Counted from the first letter of the stretch, positions 36,347-45,593 are shown. The stretch is 64,000 nt of DNA from Vibrio sp. 10N (GCF_036245475.1 NZ_BTPM01000002.1:1302001-1366000); one strand, 5' to 3'. Notes: generated from the sequence alone by a model not told the origin. Numbers and translations are program-made.

Positions 36347-36360
36347 GGGGAGCATTAGCT
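36347..36360 (+). other. Left half of an intrinsic terminator broken by the IS
   Basis: GGGGAGCATTAGCT here and AGCATTAGCTCCCC plus T7 at 37791-37811 recombine in silico to GGGGAGC-ATTA-GCTCCCC-TTTTTTT, a clear terminator, when the IS and one target copy are removed. Confidence 0.85.
36351..36360. repeat. Target-site duplication, left copy
   Basis: AGCATTAGCT, identical to 37791-37800 on the other side of the IS. Ten bases fits the IS4 family. Confidence 0.9.
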
Positions 36361-36420
36361 CTAATGCCGATCAGTTAAACATTAATCGGCAGATCAATTG
36401 AATGATCCCACCAGTGTGTA

Positions 36421-36454
36421 AAAATCCGATAGACCCTGTTTATCGGATTTTTTT
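36421..36454 (+). terminator. Hairpin and T-run directly before the transposase start
   Basis: AAAATCCGATA and TATCGGATTTT form a perfect 11-bp stem with a 9-nt loop, followed by TTT and the ATG at 36455. In transcripts read in from outside it would terminate or hide the GGA ribosome site. Confidence 0.75.
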
Positions 36455-37780
36455 ATGCACGTTTCTCAAGCCCTCGACATCATCAACAACTACAAACCAA
36501 ATCAAGTTGAAACTCTCGCAGACCTCTTACCTATTGAACTCATCAAAGAAGCCTATGAACTGACAGATACTGTCACCCTTAGAAAACGAAAACTGACTTT
36601 GGAATCGATGGCATGGCTGTTAGTTGGAATGGCTATCTATAACGACAAGTCTATGGCTGATATCGTAAATATGCTCGACATTGTTGACCGTTCGGGTAAG
36701 CCGTTTGTTGCTCCAAGCGCACTAACACAGCGCAGAAAAAGTCTCGGTGAATCTGCCGCTAAAGCTCTTTTTGAGTGTACTCAAAGCCATTGGTTCGCAC
36801 ACGCTAACCTTCCAAATTGGAATGGGCTTACGTTGTTAGGTGTCGACGGGGTCTTGTGGCGCACTGAAGACACGGAAGATAACGCTAGCGCTTTTGCCAA
36901 GCCCACCAATCGAGACGGTATAGAAACGCAGTATCCACAGGTTCGCATGGTATGTCAGATGGAATTAAGCAGTCATTTAATCACAGGCAGTGCCTTTGAC
37001 TGTTATAGCGTCAATGAAATGAAGTTAGCAGAACAACTCATAGAAACAACGCCTGATAATAGCTTAACGCTCTTCGATAAAGGCTTTTACTCTCTTGGTT
37101 TACTGGATGCATGGAGCTCACAGGGGCTCAATCGACATTGGCTTATCCCGATGAAGAAAGGTCTAAATTATGAGGTCGTTCAGTCTCTTGGCCGACAAGA
37201 CAAACTAATAAAGCTGAAGAGCAATCCGCAAGCGCGTAAGAAATGGCCGAAGTTAGGACAAGAGGTTGTTGTACGTTTAATCACGAGAGTCAAAGACGGC
37301 AAGCAATACGATGTTCTCACTTCAATGCTTGACCCTATGCTTTATCCAAAAGCAGATATTGTAGGTTTATATGGGTATCGTTGGGAAATTGAACTCGGCT
37401 ACAGGGAGCAAAAACAATATATGCTAGGGAATCGCCTTACGCTGCGCAGCCGACTCCCAGAGCTCGTTAAACAAGAACTCTGGGGGATATTACTGACATA
37501 CAACTTAGTCAGGTATCAAATGGTTCAGATGTGTAACACATTGAATGGCGACTACTTACCATACCAACTTAGCTTCAATGGAGCATTAGCTCACATCATG
37601 CGCCTGATAGTGGGGCTTCCATACTCGTCACCAGGAGCAATACCGAGGCAACTCCAAAACTTCTACTCAATGAGCGAGAGCCTAATACTTGAGCCTAGGC
37701 GGGAAAGATCCTTCCCAAGGGTAGTGAAGAAAAAGCCAAGCCGATACCCGAGAAAAAACAATGCCGCTCACCTTAAGTGA
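36455..37780 (+). CDS. IS4-family DDE transposase
   Basis: 441 aa. Catalytic residues are visible: first Asp in LGVDGVLWR, second Asp in LFDKGFYS, and Glu in the exact IS4 signature Y-x2-R-x3-E-x6-K (YGYRWEIELGYREQK). The N terminus contains the helical DNA-binding region found in IS4 transposases, and the C terminus is basic (PRVVKKKPSRYPRKN). The frame is intact. Confidence 0.95.
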   Translation: MHVSQALDIINNYKPNQVETLADLLPIELIKEAYELTDTVTLRKRKLTLESMAWLLVGMAIYNDKSMADIVNMLDIVDRSGKPFVAPSALTQRRKSLGESAAKALFECTQSHWFAHANLPNWNGLTLLGVDGVLWRTEDTEDNASAFAKPTNRDGIETQYPQVRMVCQMELSSHLITGSAFDCYSVNEMKLAEQLIETTPDNSLTLFDKGFYSLGLLDAWSSQGLNRHWLIPMKKGLNYEVVQSLGRQDKLIKLKSNPQARKKWPKLGQEVVVRLITRVKDGKQYDVLTSMLDPMLYPKADIVGLYGYRWEIELGYREQKQYMLGNRLTLRSRLPELVKQELWGILLTYNLVRYQMVQMCNTLNGDYLPYQLSFNGALAHIMRLIVGLPYSSPGAIPRQLQNFYSMSESLILEPRRERSFPRVVKKKPSRYPRKNNAAHLK

Positions 37781-37790
37781 ACGGCATTAG

Positions 37791-37800
37791 AGCATTAGCT
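37791..37800. repeat. Target-site duplication, right copy
   Basis: AGCATTAGCT, the partner of 36351-36360; it continues into CCCC and T7, the right half of the interrupted terminator. Confidence 0.9.
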
Positions 37801-37972
37801 CCCCTTTTTTTATATCATTTTCCTACAGCTTACCAATAAAATATAGCGCATATTGGCCTCCAACCATCACTGTTCTCACAAAGCAAGATTTCTCATCAAC
37901 TCACAGTGCCTCTTGCACCAAGTTGCGGGTACAATAGCCACTTCTCGCTCTGTTGTTTGAAAAGGACAATTC

Positions 37973-38698
37973 ATGTTCGCTGATTGGTTCAGCCACACCT
38001 CACTTATCGCAATGCTGCTGATTTTTGTTGGCTCCTACGTGCAAACCGCTATCGGGTTTGGTCTGGCGATTGTCGCCGCGCCGTTATTGTTTCAGGTATC
38101 TCCAGATTACGTTCCTGCTCCCATCTGCTTGGTTGCGCTGTTCATCTCTTTACTCAATGCGATGAAGCACCGCAGCAGTATAGCCATCGGCGGACTTAAA
38201 ATGGCCATCATCGGACGTGTTCCTGGTTCCATCGCTGGTGCAGCGCTACTGCTTTATGTGTCGACACAAGTACTCTCATTGTGGCTAGGGCTACTGGTAG
38301 TCTTTGCCGTTATTGTTAGCTTACTTCCGGTGCGTATCGAGCCAACGCCAATCAGAATGAGCATTGCAGGCTTTTTCTCTGGCTTCTTTGGTACCAGCAG
38401 TGGCATCGGCGGCCCTCCGATGGCATTACTACTCCAGCATCAAGAAGCCAATCAGCTACGGGGAAACTTATCGGCGTTTTTTGTCTTTAGCTCGTTTATC
38501 TCGCTCGTAGTGCAAGCACCAATTGGCTTTCTTACCACACACCATCTGTTTATCACGGTGCCATTGATCCCTGCAGCTTGGCTTGGCTATCAATTAGCGA
38601 AACTCACCACCGCATCGCTACCAAAAGAGAAAGTCCGTTTAGCAGCACTGGCACTCTGCTCACTAAGTGGCATCACCGCCATTTGGCAAAGTTTCTAA
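37973..38698 (+). CDS. TSUP-family (TauE/SafE) membrane permease
   Basis: 241 aa, with about eight membrane helices in two related halves (GSYVQTAIGFGLAIVAAPLL and SGFFGTSSGIGGPPMALLL are the duplicated hallmarks). The family exports sulfite, sulfoacetate or related organic anions; the substrate here is unknown. AAAGGA lies before ATG. Confidence 0.88.
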   Translation: MFADWFSHTSLIAMLLIFVGSYVQTAIGFGLAIVAAPLLFQVSPDYVPAPICLVALFISLLNAMKHRSSIAIGGLKMAIIGRVPGSIAGAALLLYVSTQVLSLWLGLLVVFAVIVSLLPVRIEPTPIRMSIAGFFSGFFGTSSGIGGPPMALLLQHQEANQLRGNLSAFFVFSSFISLVVQAPIGFLTTHHLFITVPLIPAAWLGYQLAKLTTASLPKEKVRLAALALCSLSGITAIWQSF

Positions 38699-38726
38699 TC
38701 GCCTCATCCCTGATCTGCAGACACAA

Positions 38727-38752
38727 AAAAAGGAGCATAAACGCTCCTTTTT
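38727..38752. terminator. Bidirectional intrinsic terminator
   Basis: AAAAAGGAGC/GCTCCTTTTT with loop ATAAAC, between convergent genes. Confidence 0.9.
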
Positions 38753-38773
38753 CAGTATTTAAGTCATGCAGAA

Positions 38774-40030
38774 TTACGCATGCTTAGTATCAGCTGAGTG
38801 ACCACTTGATAGCTTCTCACGTGTCACAATCCAAATCGCAACAAATGCTACCGCCGTCAATACACCAATAGCCACTGGCAATGCACTCCAACTGAACTCT
38901 TCAACCGTGAAGCCGCTGATCGCACTACCAGTTGCAAAACCGATAGAGATAAAGAACATCATTAGACCTTGAGTATAACCCGCGCCAACACGAGTAAGGC
39001 GTGAGGCAACCGCTGGAGAACACATGTCAGTAACAGTGATACCCTGAAGGTAAATAATTACCAATGCCACTGGCAGAATAACGGTTGGGATAAACTGTAG
39101 CTCTGCGATGAAGTAAAGCGCAGCAATTACAACAATTGATGCTACAGTACAAAGCTTAAACAGTGCTGTAGGACCAAATTTAGCCGAGAAGCGTTCTGCC
39201 GCAACAACGACAATCAAGCCAAGTACCGCAGAGATAGACAGGCTGGTTGCCGATAGCGCTTCCGATACAGTAAAGGCGTTTTTCATCAGGTTCGGGAACT
39301 GAGCTTGGAACGCACCTTGCCCAGCACACAGTGCTGCCACTGCAAATAGGAACAAACCAAACTTAGAGAAAATCACTTTAAGAAGATTCACTTTTTCTTG
39401 CGCTTCTTCCGCGGCCGCTTTTTCACGAGCTTCCGCCGTGTCTAGTACGCGCTGACCTGCCTCTTTATTGGTTAGGAAAGTAATTACTGACAGTACTGCA
39501 ACCGTTGCCATCATAGTGTAGAAGCTTGTTTCATAACCAAAGCCACCATCTGTCAGTGCAGCCAATGCGCCACCGCCAAGCAAGGTACCGATGATCGCTG
39601 CTTGCGCCATACGACCCAATTTCAGCGCTTCCGTCTTGTTGTCGTAGCCTGCAAACGCAATAAATACAGGGTTAAGCATAAGCAGAGTTGCTGAACCTAA
39701 ACCAAAGAACACTGAACCAATGGCCATGATATTGAAATCCGTGCCCGCGGCAATGTAGCAGAAGCCAGCAATGATATATGCCACCATACCCAAGAACTGA
39801 GCTAGGCGGTGTGCTTTAAATTTGTCTGCAAGCAATCCAATCACAGGAGCAGCAAGACCCGCCACACCAAAGAAGCCCATTGCAAGACCAGCATTCGCAA
39901 AGCTGCCTGTACGCTCTGCAACGAAAGCTGGCATGACAATCGGAATGAAAACGAGCTGTACAAAGCCGTAAGCAAGGTGGGCAGAGAACCAAAGTTCGAT
40001 CCCAAGTTTGTTAAATAGATTTTTTAGCAT
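38774..40030 (-). CDS. MFS transporter
   Basis: 418 aa from ATG 40030 (the open frame extends 51 codons further with no family support). Twelve hydrophobic helices with the MFS loop motif GLLADKFKAHRLAQF between helices 2 and 3 and a charged central loop (about 195-220, KEAGQRVLDTAEAREKA). Substrate unknown. Confidence 0.88.
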   Translation of the reverse strand: MLKNLFNKLGIELWFSAHLAYGFVQLVFIPIVMPAFVAERTGSFANAGLAMGFFGVAGLAAPVIGLLADKFKAHRLAQFLGMVAYIIAGFCYIAAGTDFNIMAIGSVFFGLGSATLLMLNPVFIAFAGYDNKTEALKLGRMAQAAIIGTLLGGGALAALTDGGFGYETSFYTMMATVAVLSVITFLTNKEAGQRVLDTAEAREKAAAEEAQEKVNLLKVIFSKFGLFLFAVAALCAGQGAFQAQFPNLMKNAFTVSEALSATSLSISAVLGLIVVVAAERFSAKFGPTALFKLCTVASIVVIAALYFIAELQFIPTVILPVALVIIYLQGITVTDMCSPAVASRLTRVGAGYTQGLMMFFISIGFATGSAISGFTVEEFSWSALPVAIGVLTAVAFVAIWIVTREKLSSGHSADTKHA

Positions 40031-40542
40031 AACTATTCTGCGCATCCCTCTTGCTAGTCTGATTGCACTGTCTACTCTCAAACCGCAAAATTTCAGCAAG
40101 CATCCTTCTGGTAAATACGTAGGCCACCGTGGCCTTTCATTCTGACTGGTATCAAACAAGTACAATAATCCTGCGAGCGACATATTAAATGTTACTTACG
40201 ATGTAACATTTATTTATGTTATCGACCGAATATATTTCGTTGTTTGTTGATTATTAACTTACTACCAAACTTAAATAATGAAATAGCCTGAATCAATATT
40301 TTGAACAAATAGTCATGCTCAATGTCTCAAAATCATAAAGTCTTCTAATTTCAAAAAGCCAATTGTTAACCAAAAGATAATAAAGATAAATAACATGATC
40401 AGTTTTGATCCATTACTGTTAAAAGGTGGCGTTTTTTATAGCTTTAGCGACCTATATATAGCAAAACTAGAACAACACCCAACCCAACGCAGTATCGAAT
40501 AGATAACAAAGCAGCTAATTAATTCGTCTTTTCTTCTCTGAA

Positions 40543-40588
40543 AAATATACCACAGTAAAATACTTGGGTATTTTACTGTGGTATATTT
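40543..40588. repeat. Perfect 21-bp inverted repeat with 4-nt loop
   Basis: The left arm 40543-40563 (AAATATACCACAG...ATAC) is fully complementary to the right arm 40568-40588, with loop TTGG. There is no T-run, so it is not an ordinary terminator, and no coding frame explains it. Confidence 0.9.
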
Positions 40589-40683
40589 GAAGTTGAAAAA
40601 ACAAAATAGAATTAGATTTAAAAGTAATGATTAGAAAATCGATTTATTAGATTTTTGAGGCAAGGGAATATTAAACAAGAAAG

Positions 40684-40703
40684 TGAACCAGCAATTGCTG
40701 GTT
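40684..40703 (-). terminator. Terminator of the small secreted-protein gene
   Basis: GAACCAGCAATTGCTGGTTC is a perfect palindrome. On the minus strand it runs into ACTTTCTTGTTT, right after the 40712 stop. Confidence 0.7.
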
Positions 40704-40711
40704 CATACAGG

Positions 40712-40867
40712 TTACAATTTCTTCATGTTTTTAGGACAGGTATCAAGGTGAGTCGTCACCACTAACCCCGCTTCAGTTAAACAGATATTGCCAGGCTCAC
40801 CCGCATCGTCAGCCAAAGCAAAAAACGAACAAACCGTGCTAAGCACGAAAACCACTAATGACTTCAT
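40712..40867 (-). CDS. Small secreted protein, 51 aa
   Basis: ATG 40867 has AAGGAG eight bases upstream. The first 19 residues form a signal peptide (MKSLVVFVLSTVCSFFALA, cleavage before DD). The 32-residue mature part has two Cys (NICLTEAG and DTCPKNMKK), which could form a disulfide. A terminator follows. No family recognised. Ribosome site, signal peptide and terminator together make it a credible gene. Confidence 0.8.
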   Translation of the reverse strand: MKSLVVFVLSTVCSFFALADDAGEPGNICLTEAGLVVTTHLDTCPKNMKKL

Positions 40868-41166
40868 TGTGAAAACTCCTTACTAAAGCCTTGTTCTACG
40901 AGACAATCTCCGTGCCTCGCCTTCATAGCATAGTCAAGGAATGCAAAGACCAGCAAAGAAATAGCACGAATTTACTGTATAAATACACACCAAAAATACA
41001 ACACCGACCATTCATTCATCAAGCCAATAAGAAGGGGTGAAAATAATCACTCATTAACATTTTTGACATCAGCCATTCAAGACACCAATAACTCTGACCA
41101 AACCATTACAAACGACTGTCGGTTTGTTCCTACACTTGGACGATCTTGAAGCGGAAGGAGAGCGCT

Positions 41167-42261
41167 ATGCGACTGAATAAAAGAATACTGGTTTTAATTC
41201 TGAGTGCCTTTTTGGTTACAGGTGCTAGTATCTTTGATCTAAACAATTCTCCTAGCCAGCATCAACTTCAGGCTTACGCTAACGTGGTCAAAGACACCTA
41301 CGAATCCGGGCTATTTTCTCTCTCGCCATATAAACAAGGGCACTTTGGGCTACGTATGTATCGCCAGACACAAGAAGAGAAATACCATACCGCTATTTTG
41401 GTCGACCTTGCTAACGTCACTGATCGATTAAATAAAATGGCCGCTGAAGTCACCACACCCAAAGCGATTCGTCAGCATTCGCTTGCTCGCCTCAAAGAAT
41501 ACAAAAAAGGCAAAGATGAACGAAGCCAACGTCGCTATGCTGCAACCAAAGACAATCCTGATTATTTCTACATGGGATTAGACCTTCTCAGGTACCTCGC
41601 TAGGTTGCAAGAATATGGCGTCACTCATAAAGCAGACAAAAAGCTCCGCCAAATACTTCGTAGCTATGATTTCAACAGCGTACTGACAGACAAACAGATG
41701 ATTACGGCTTGGGCTGCGCAACTCGCCAACCAAGCGTACTGGCTAAGGCAGATCGGTGAACAAGATTTGGTCGCAGAATTTACCCAGGCTTTTAAAACAA
41801 CCTACCCAGACCGTGAAGATTACCGTTTAACCAATCAGCAGTTTGGCAACAAACTCTATGGTATGACACATATCATATTGGCGGATTCGGGTTACTATCA
41901 AAGGCCCGTGAGCGAGCAAGAACACCAATGGATTTATGACTACTTTCGCCGCAACATCGACGACATCATCAAACACACTAAAGAAGATATTATCGCCGAA
42001 GTCGGGATCAGCTTCTTACTCGCAGGGCTCGATGATGATCCTGTCGTTAAAAAGACCCGTGCGGCGATCGCCCGCGCTATCGATAAAAAACATGGCATGA
42101 TTCCTTCGGTATCTGGTGATTTTGACTTCGCCTATGGTGAACATCGCAACGTACTGGCGATCATGCTGCTTGACTGGAATCCACCCTACATCGGCCCCAA
42201 TGTATCGTCGGACCCGAAACTCTTTAAGCGGCTGCCCTATGGTGTTCGACCTGCGGCATAA
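41167..42261 (+). CDS. DUF3541-family exported protein
   Basis: 364 aa from ATG 41167, which has GGAG about eight bases upstream (a longer frame starts at 41146). N-terminal signal or anchor MRLNKRILVLILSAFLVTGA. The rest is mostly helical, with repeated aromatic motifs (DYFYMGLDLLRYLARL, FDFAYGEHRNVLAIMLLDW) that recall alpha/alpha-toroid sugar-active folds. It looks like the Vibrio DUF3541 family from memory; the function is unknown. Confidence 0.65.
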   Translation: MRLNKRILVLILSAFLVTGASIFDLNNSPSQHQLQAYANVVKDTYESGLFSLSPYKQGHFGLRMYRQTQEEKYHTAILVDLANVTDRLNKMAAEVTTPKAIRQHSLARLKEYKKGKDERSQRRYAATKDNPDYFYMGLDLLRYLARLQEYGVTHKADKKLRQILRSYDFNSVLTDKQMITAWAAQLANQAYWLRQIGEQDLVAEFTQAFKTTYPDREDYRLTNQQFGNKLYGMTHIILADSGYYQRPVSEQEHQWIYDYFRRNIDDIIKHTKEDIIAEVGISFLLAGLDDDPVVKKTRAAIARAIDKKHGMIPSVSGDFDFAYGEHRNVLAIMLLDWNPPYIGPNVSSDPKLFKRLPYGVRPAA

Positions 42262-42304
42262 AGCAAGCCAGCAGATCTATATAGGCGAACGCTTTTGGTT
42301 TGAA

Positions 42305-43144
42305 CTACTCACTGGCAGGCTCAAAGTGCCCCGATTGCAAAAACTGCACAATCAACCCTGTGACGTGCGGATCGCGGCGTAGCCTGTCATGTTTAATGTC
42401 CACTTCAATAAAGTCCTGCATCCCTTTTAGCTTGGTTGATTCTACCGAGACTAAGCCATCATTGGTCTTTGCAAACATGCCATTAAATACTGGGTAGCTT
42501 TGTGTTCCAGCAATCACACCAAAATTGTAATTAGGGAGAGGGAGCCGATTTGGAAAGCTCTCAGGGCTGGTTGTCAGAGACTCTGCAGTCCCCCCGACCA
42601 AGGAGAGCATCCAAGTATCAGAAAAGAAGTCAGCGACATCACTGCCATGATTAGGGGTACCAACAAAGACCACATTGCCCATTTGCTCAGAGTGAACAAA
42701 GTCTGGATGTTGGGCAAGATAAGAACGAATGACCAGACCACCAAGTGAGTGACCAACAAAATGAATCTTGGCATGATTGGTCACAGGATGACTGGTTGAA
42801 ACACGATCGGCAGCACTATTCATCAGTGCTTGGCTATCTGCCGACTGCCTAGACGCTTTGAATTCCGAGATACAACGGGAGAGCTCATCGGCACTTTTTG
42901 CTAAGGTATTTTCAATTGGCTGACGGAGTGTTGGATAGTCGACCACACACACTTGATAGCCTTGCTCAGCAATGCCATTGGACATGTTTTGCATCGACCA
43001 AGCGCTGCGAGCCAACCCATGAACAATGACCACTTGCTCTGCATGGTGGGCAGTGAACGCTTCATCGGTGACATCCATTTCAGGTTTGCTACATCCTACG
43101 AGTAATAATGCGGGTACAAGCAGTGCCCATTTCATCCGCCTCAT
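42305..43144 (-). CDS. Alpha/beta-hydrolase lipoprotein (lipase-like)
   Basis: 279 aa from ATG 43144 with GAGAAG upstream. Lipoprotein signal peptide with lipobox LLVGC (Cys 18), so probably a membrane-anchored periplasmic or surface enzyme. VIVHGLARSAW forms the oxyanion region and GHSLGGL carries the nucleophilic Ser; the catalytic His is probably near DIKHDRL. Resembles triacylglycerol lipase/PGAP1-like esterases. Substrate unknown. Confidence 0.85.
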   Translation of the reverse strand: MRRMKWALLVPALLLVGCSKPEMDVTDEAFTAHHAEQVVIVHGLARSAWSMQNMSNGIAEQGYQVCVVDYPTLRQPIENTLAKSADELSRCISEFKASRQSADSQALMNSAADRVSTSHPVTNHAKIHFVGHSLGGLVIRSYLAQHPDFVHSEQMGNVVFVGTPNHGSDVADFFSDTWMLSLVGGTAESLTTSPESFPNRLPLPNYNFGVIAGTQSYPVFNGMFAKTNDGLVSVESTKLKGMQDFIEVDIKHDRLRRDPHVTGLIVQFLQSGHFEPASE

Positions 43145-43698
43145 GCTACTTCTCTCCAAACCAGTTACTAACTGTTAGGATATCAAACTGGTATTACCTG
43201 CACTAGCAGTGAAGGGGGAGATTTTTGTTCCAAATTACAACATATTACCTAAGCGTAAAATACGTGAAAAACGCCGAAATTAAGCCACTGATATAATAGG
43301 CAATTCAATTAAAGAAACTGGAAAACAGCAACAAACTTTCACTCAGCAATCCATTTGCAAACCGGTACACTCAACTGTGGAAGCGAAATCAAAGTGTTGC
43401 CGCATCTACGCCATGACTCTAGCGACTCAACTTTCCAACAAGGCCGCATAACCACCCGAAACACAGGGCACTGCTAACGAAAACGTGCGTTTTAAGGCAC
43501 TTCAAAGATATAGCGCCCATGAACCAGAAAACTTTCTACAATCCATGCGCAATCATTCAGCCTGCCAATATAAACCCAGTTTGATATACAAGCTAACTTC
43601 GCTATGTTGAAGAAGAGTGCACTCCTAATTAGATTCGCCACCGCTAAATACCATTTAGCGGTGATGTTCCGCTTGCTAGAAGATTAAGGAGTGGCGTT
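43145..43698. other. Intergenic region before the polysaccharide lyase
   Basis: About 550 bp. Besides the leader hairpin at 43639-43663, I see no clear gene or binding site. Confidence 0.5.
43639..43663 (+). promoter_or_regulatory. Leader hairpin upstream of the lyase gene
   Basis: Perfect 11-bp stem CACCGCTAAAT/ATTTAGCGGTG with loop ACC, 35 bp before the start codon and without a T-run. It could be a 5'-UTR stability element or a protein-binding site. Confidence 0.6.
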
Positions 43699-45537
43699 AT
43701 GCCCACAACAATAAAAATCCGTTCACTGGCCTTCGCCGTTGCGCTAACCTGCGCATCAACGAGTGCGCTGGCTACCGATACAGACGGAGACGGCGTCAGT
43801 GACAGTTTGGATGTTTTCCCCTGGGATCCAACTAAATGGGTACTACCCTATCATGAGCTTCCAACCATCGTTGAGGCAGAGGACTTCGATTTAGGTGGGC
43901 AAGATGTCGCCTACTGGGATCGTGAGGCAGATAATCTAGGCTCAAAAAACTATCGAAATGAAGGTGTAGATTTCTCCAATCATGACGGAAAAGTTCATGT
44001 TGGCTGGTTTGGTCGCAATGAATGGATGAACTATACCGTCAATGTCCCAGACTCCGGCTACTATGAAGTGTCAGCGTGGCTTGGGTCAAAATCAACAACA
44101 ACTCGTACTGTAGAGCTGCGTGAAGGGGATGAGGTATTAATCGAAATGCCTTTCCTATCAAGTACAGGAATAGTACGAAACTTTGAGCAAACCCAACCTC
44201 AGACACTCTACCTGACTGCGGGCGAGCACACATTCACCCTGTTCTCTCGAGATGGTTCTGTTCGTGTTGATAAGATTCAGTTCGATCTCTCCCCATTATC
44301 CAAAGACTCCGATGGTGATGGCGTCGTGGACGCCGAAGATGCATTTCCTAATGATCCAACTGAGACCAAAGACTCTGACAACGATGGCATTGGAGACAAT
44401 CGCGACCTTGATGACGACAATGATGGCGTACTGGATGTTGATGATGATTATCCACTCGATCCTACACGTTGGGAAAATCTCACCACCAACACTCAGCCAG
44501 ACCAATGCACTGGAGCAGAGAATCAGCAGCTACTGTGCGACGTACTCGCCAATGACAATGATCCTGAAAATGATCCACTCGCTATCGTTTTGGCCGAACA
44601 ACCGAATTACGGCACCATCAGTATCGTAGAAGGTAAAGTGCTCTATACACCTTCTCAAGATTTCGTTGGTTTAGATGAGTTCAGTTATCGCGTCGACGAC
44701 GGCTTCAATCTTTCCGAGCCAGAGTGGGTCAGCGTGCAAATCGATCGCACGACCCCTATTGAGGATGCAGCCCCTATTTACACCGCAGGCTTCGAGAATG
44801 GCGAGCCACAATCCGGCCTCAATCAAACGCTTACGCCCTCTTTTTCAAGTAGCTATGATTCATTGACTCAAGAACCAGCCAGTTATCACTATTATCAAGT
44901 CGAGAACGTGCCATGGGCCAGAACTGGCGAACACGTACTCAAGTTTTTCGGTGAGCCCCCGGCATATCGCAGCGAAATTGCCTTTATGAACAGCGACTAC
45001 AATTTTGCACCTGGAGATGACCATTACTACAGCGCCAGCATTCGACCTGACGCGTCTTGGCAAAACATCACTAAGTACTCCATTATCGTGACTCAATGGA
45101 AATCGTTCGGCTCCGGACCGCACGGGGCTATTCGCTTGAGTAACAATGGCGATTTCAAGCTGACCTATCACGCTCCTAACTACCCAACGGTCGACCTGGG
45201 CATTGCGCCTCAAGACACTTGGACTGACATACGTGTCTATTTCAAAAAGTCATTGGACGCCGATGGTCGTGTGATGATCTGGGTAAATGGAGAGTTGAAA
45301 CTGGATCGTTCAGGAAAAACGTTGCTGGTTGGCAACAACGGCTATACCAAGCTAGGTATGTACACCGAAATACGTGACGCGAGAACGATATACTTTGACA
45401 ACGTCTCGGTATCGAAAGCGATTAACCGCTCACTGGAGCAATGGGGACAATCGCCCGTTGATGGTATCTACAACGATAGCGACAGTGATGGAGTGAGTAA
45501 TGGGCTCGATCCGTATCCTTTTGATCCAAATCGATAA
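43699..45537 (+). CDS. Secreted modular polysaccharide lyase (CBM6, TSP3 repeats, PL20/heparin-lyase-I-like domain)
   Basis: 612 aa. Signal peptide to about residue 25 (STSALA). Thrombospondin type-3 calcium repeat DTDGDGVSDSLD (26-37). CBM6-like carbohydrate-binding module (about 55-205: IVEAEDFDLGG, GWFGRNEWMNYTVNV, VDKIQFDL). More TSP3 repeats (about 207-260). An Ig-like/tandem-95 domain (about 270-350: VLANDNDPENDPL). A C-terminal jelly-roll lyase domain (about 360-580) with YRSEIAF, YSIIVTQWKS and DIRVYFKKS, resembling PL20/PL13-type lyases. A last TSP3 repeat ends the protein. It would cut a uronic-acid polysaccharide outside the cell. AAGGAG lies before ATG. Confidence 0.8.
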   Translation: MPTTIKIRSLAFAVALTCASTSALATDTDGDGVSDSLDVFPWDPTKWVLPYHELPTIVEAEDFDLGGQDVAYWDREADNLGSKNYRNEGVDFSNHDGKVHVGWFGRNEWMNYTVNVPDSGYYEVSAWLGSKSTTTRTVELREGDEVLIEMPFLSSTGIVRNFEQTQPQTLYLTAGEHTFTLFSRDGSVRVDKIQFDLSPLSKDSDGDGVVDAEDAFPNDPTETKDSDNDGIGDNRDLDDDNDGVLDVDDDYPLDPTRWENLTTNTQPDQCTGAENQQLLCDVLANDNDPENDPLAIVLAEQPNYGTISIVEGKVLYTPSQDFVGLDEFSYRVDDGFNLSEPEWVSVQIDRTTPIEDAAPIYTAGFENGEPQSGLNQTLTPSFSSSYDSLTQEPASYHYYQVENVPWARTGEHVLKFFGEPPAYRSEIAFMNSDYNFAPGDDHYYSASIRPDASWQNITKYSIIVTQWKSFGSGPHGAIRLSNNGDFKLTYHAPNYPTVDLGIAPQDTWTDIRVYFKKSLDADGRVMIWVNGELKLDRSGKTLLVGNNGYTKLGMYTEIRDARTIYFDNVSVSKAINRSLEQWGQSPVDGIYNDSDSDGVSNGLDPYPFDPNR

Positions 45538-45550
45538 CCAATAAGAAACA

Positions 45551-45583
45551 CGGTCTGCGAATCGTCATTGGCGACTCGCAGAC
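45551..45583 (-). terminator. Terminator downstream of the small GNAT gene
   Basis: GGTCTGCGA pairs with TCGCAGACC (9 bp) with a further TCG/CGA inside. On the minus strand it is followed by GTGTTTCTT. Confidence 0.6.
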
Positions 45584-45593
45584 CCAAAAACAG

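Larger units (their letters stand above)
36361..37790 (+). mobile_element. IS4-family insertion sequence, complete, 1430 bp
   Basis: Bounded by imperfect terminal inverted repeats CTAATGCCGATCAGTTAA (left) and CTAATGCCGTTCACTTAA (right, read on the minus strand), 16 of 18 matching. Flanked by a 10-bp target duplication. Encodes one intact transposase whose stop lies in the right repeat. Intact ends and an unbroken frame point to a recent insertion. Confidence 0.93.
40031..40711. other. Long AT-rich intergenic region
   Basis: 680 bp between the MFS start and the small secreted protein. Holds a perfect 21-bp inverted repeat (40543-40588) and a terminator (40684-40703). No gene of recognised family. 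Confidence 0.6.
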
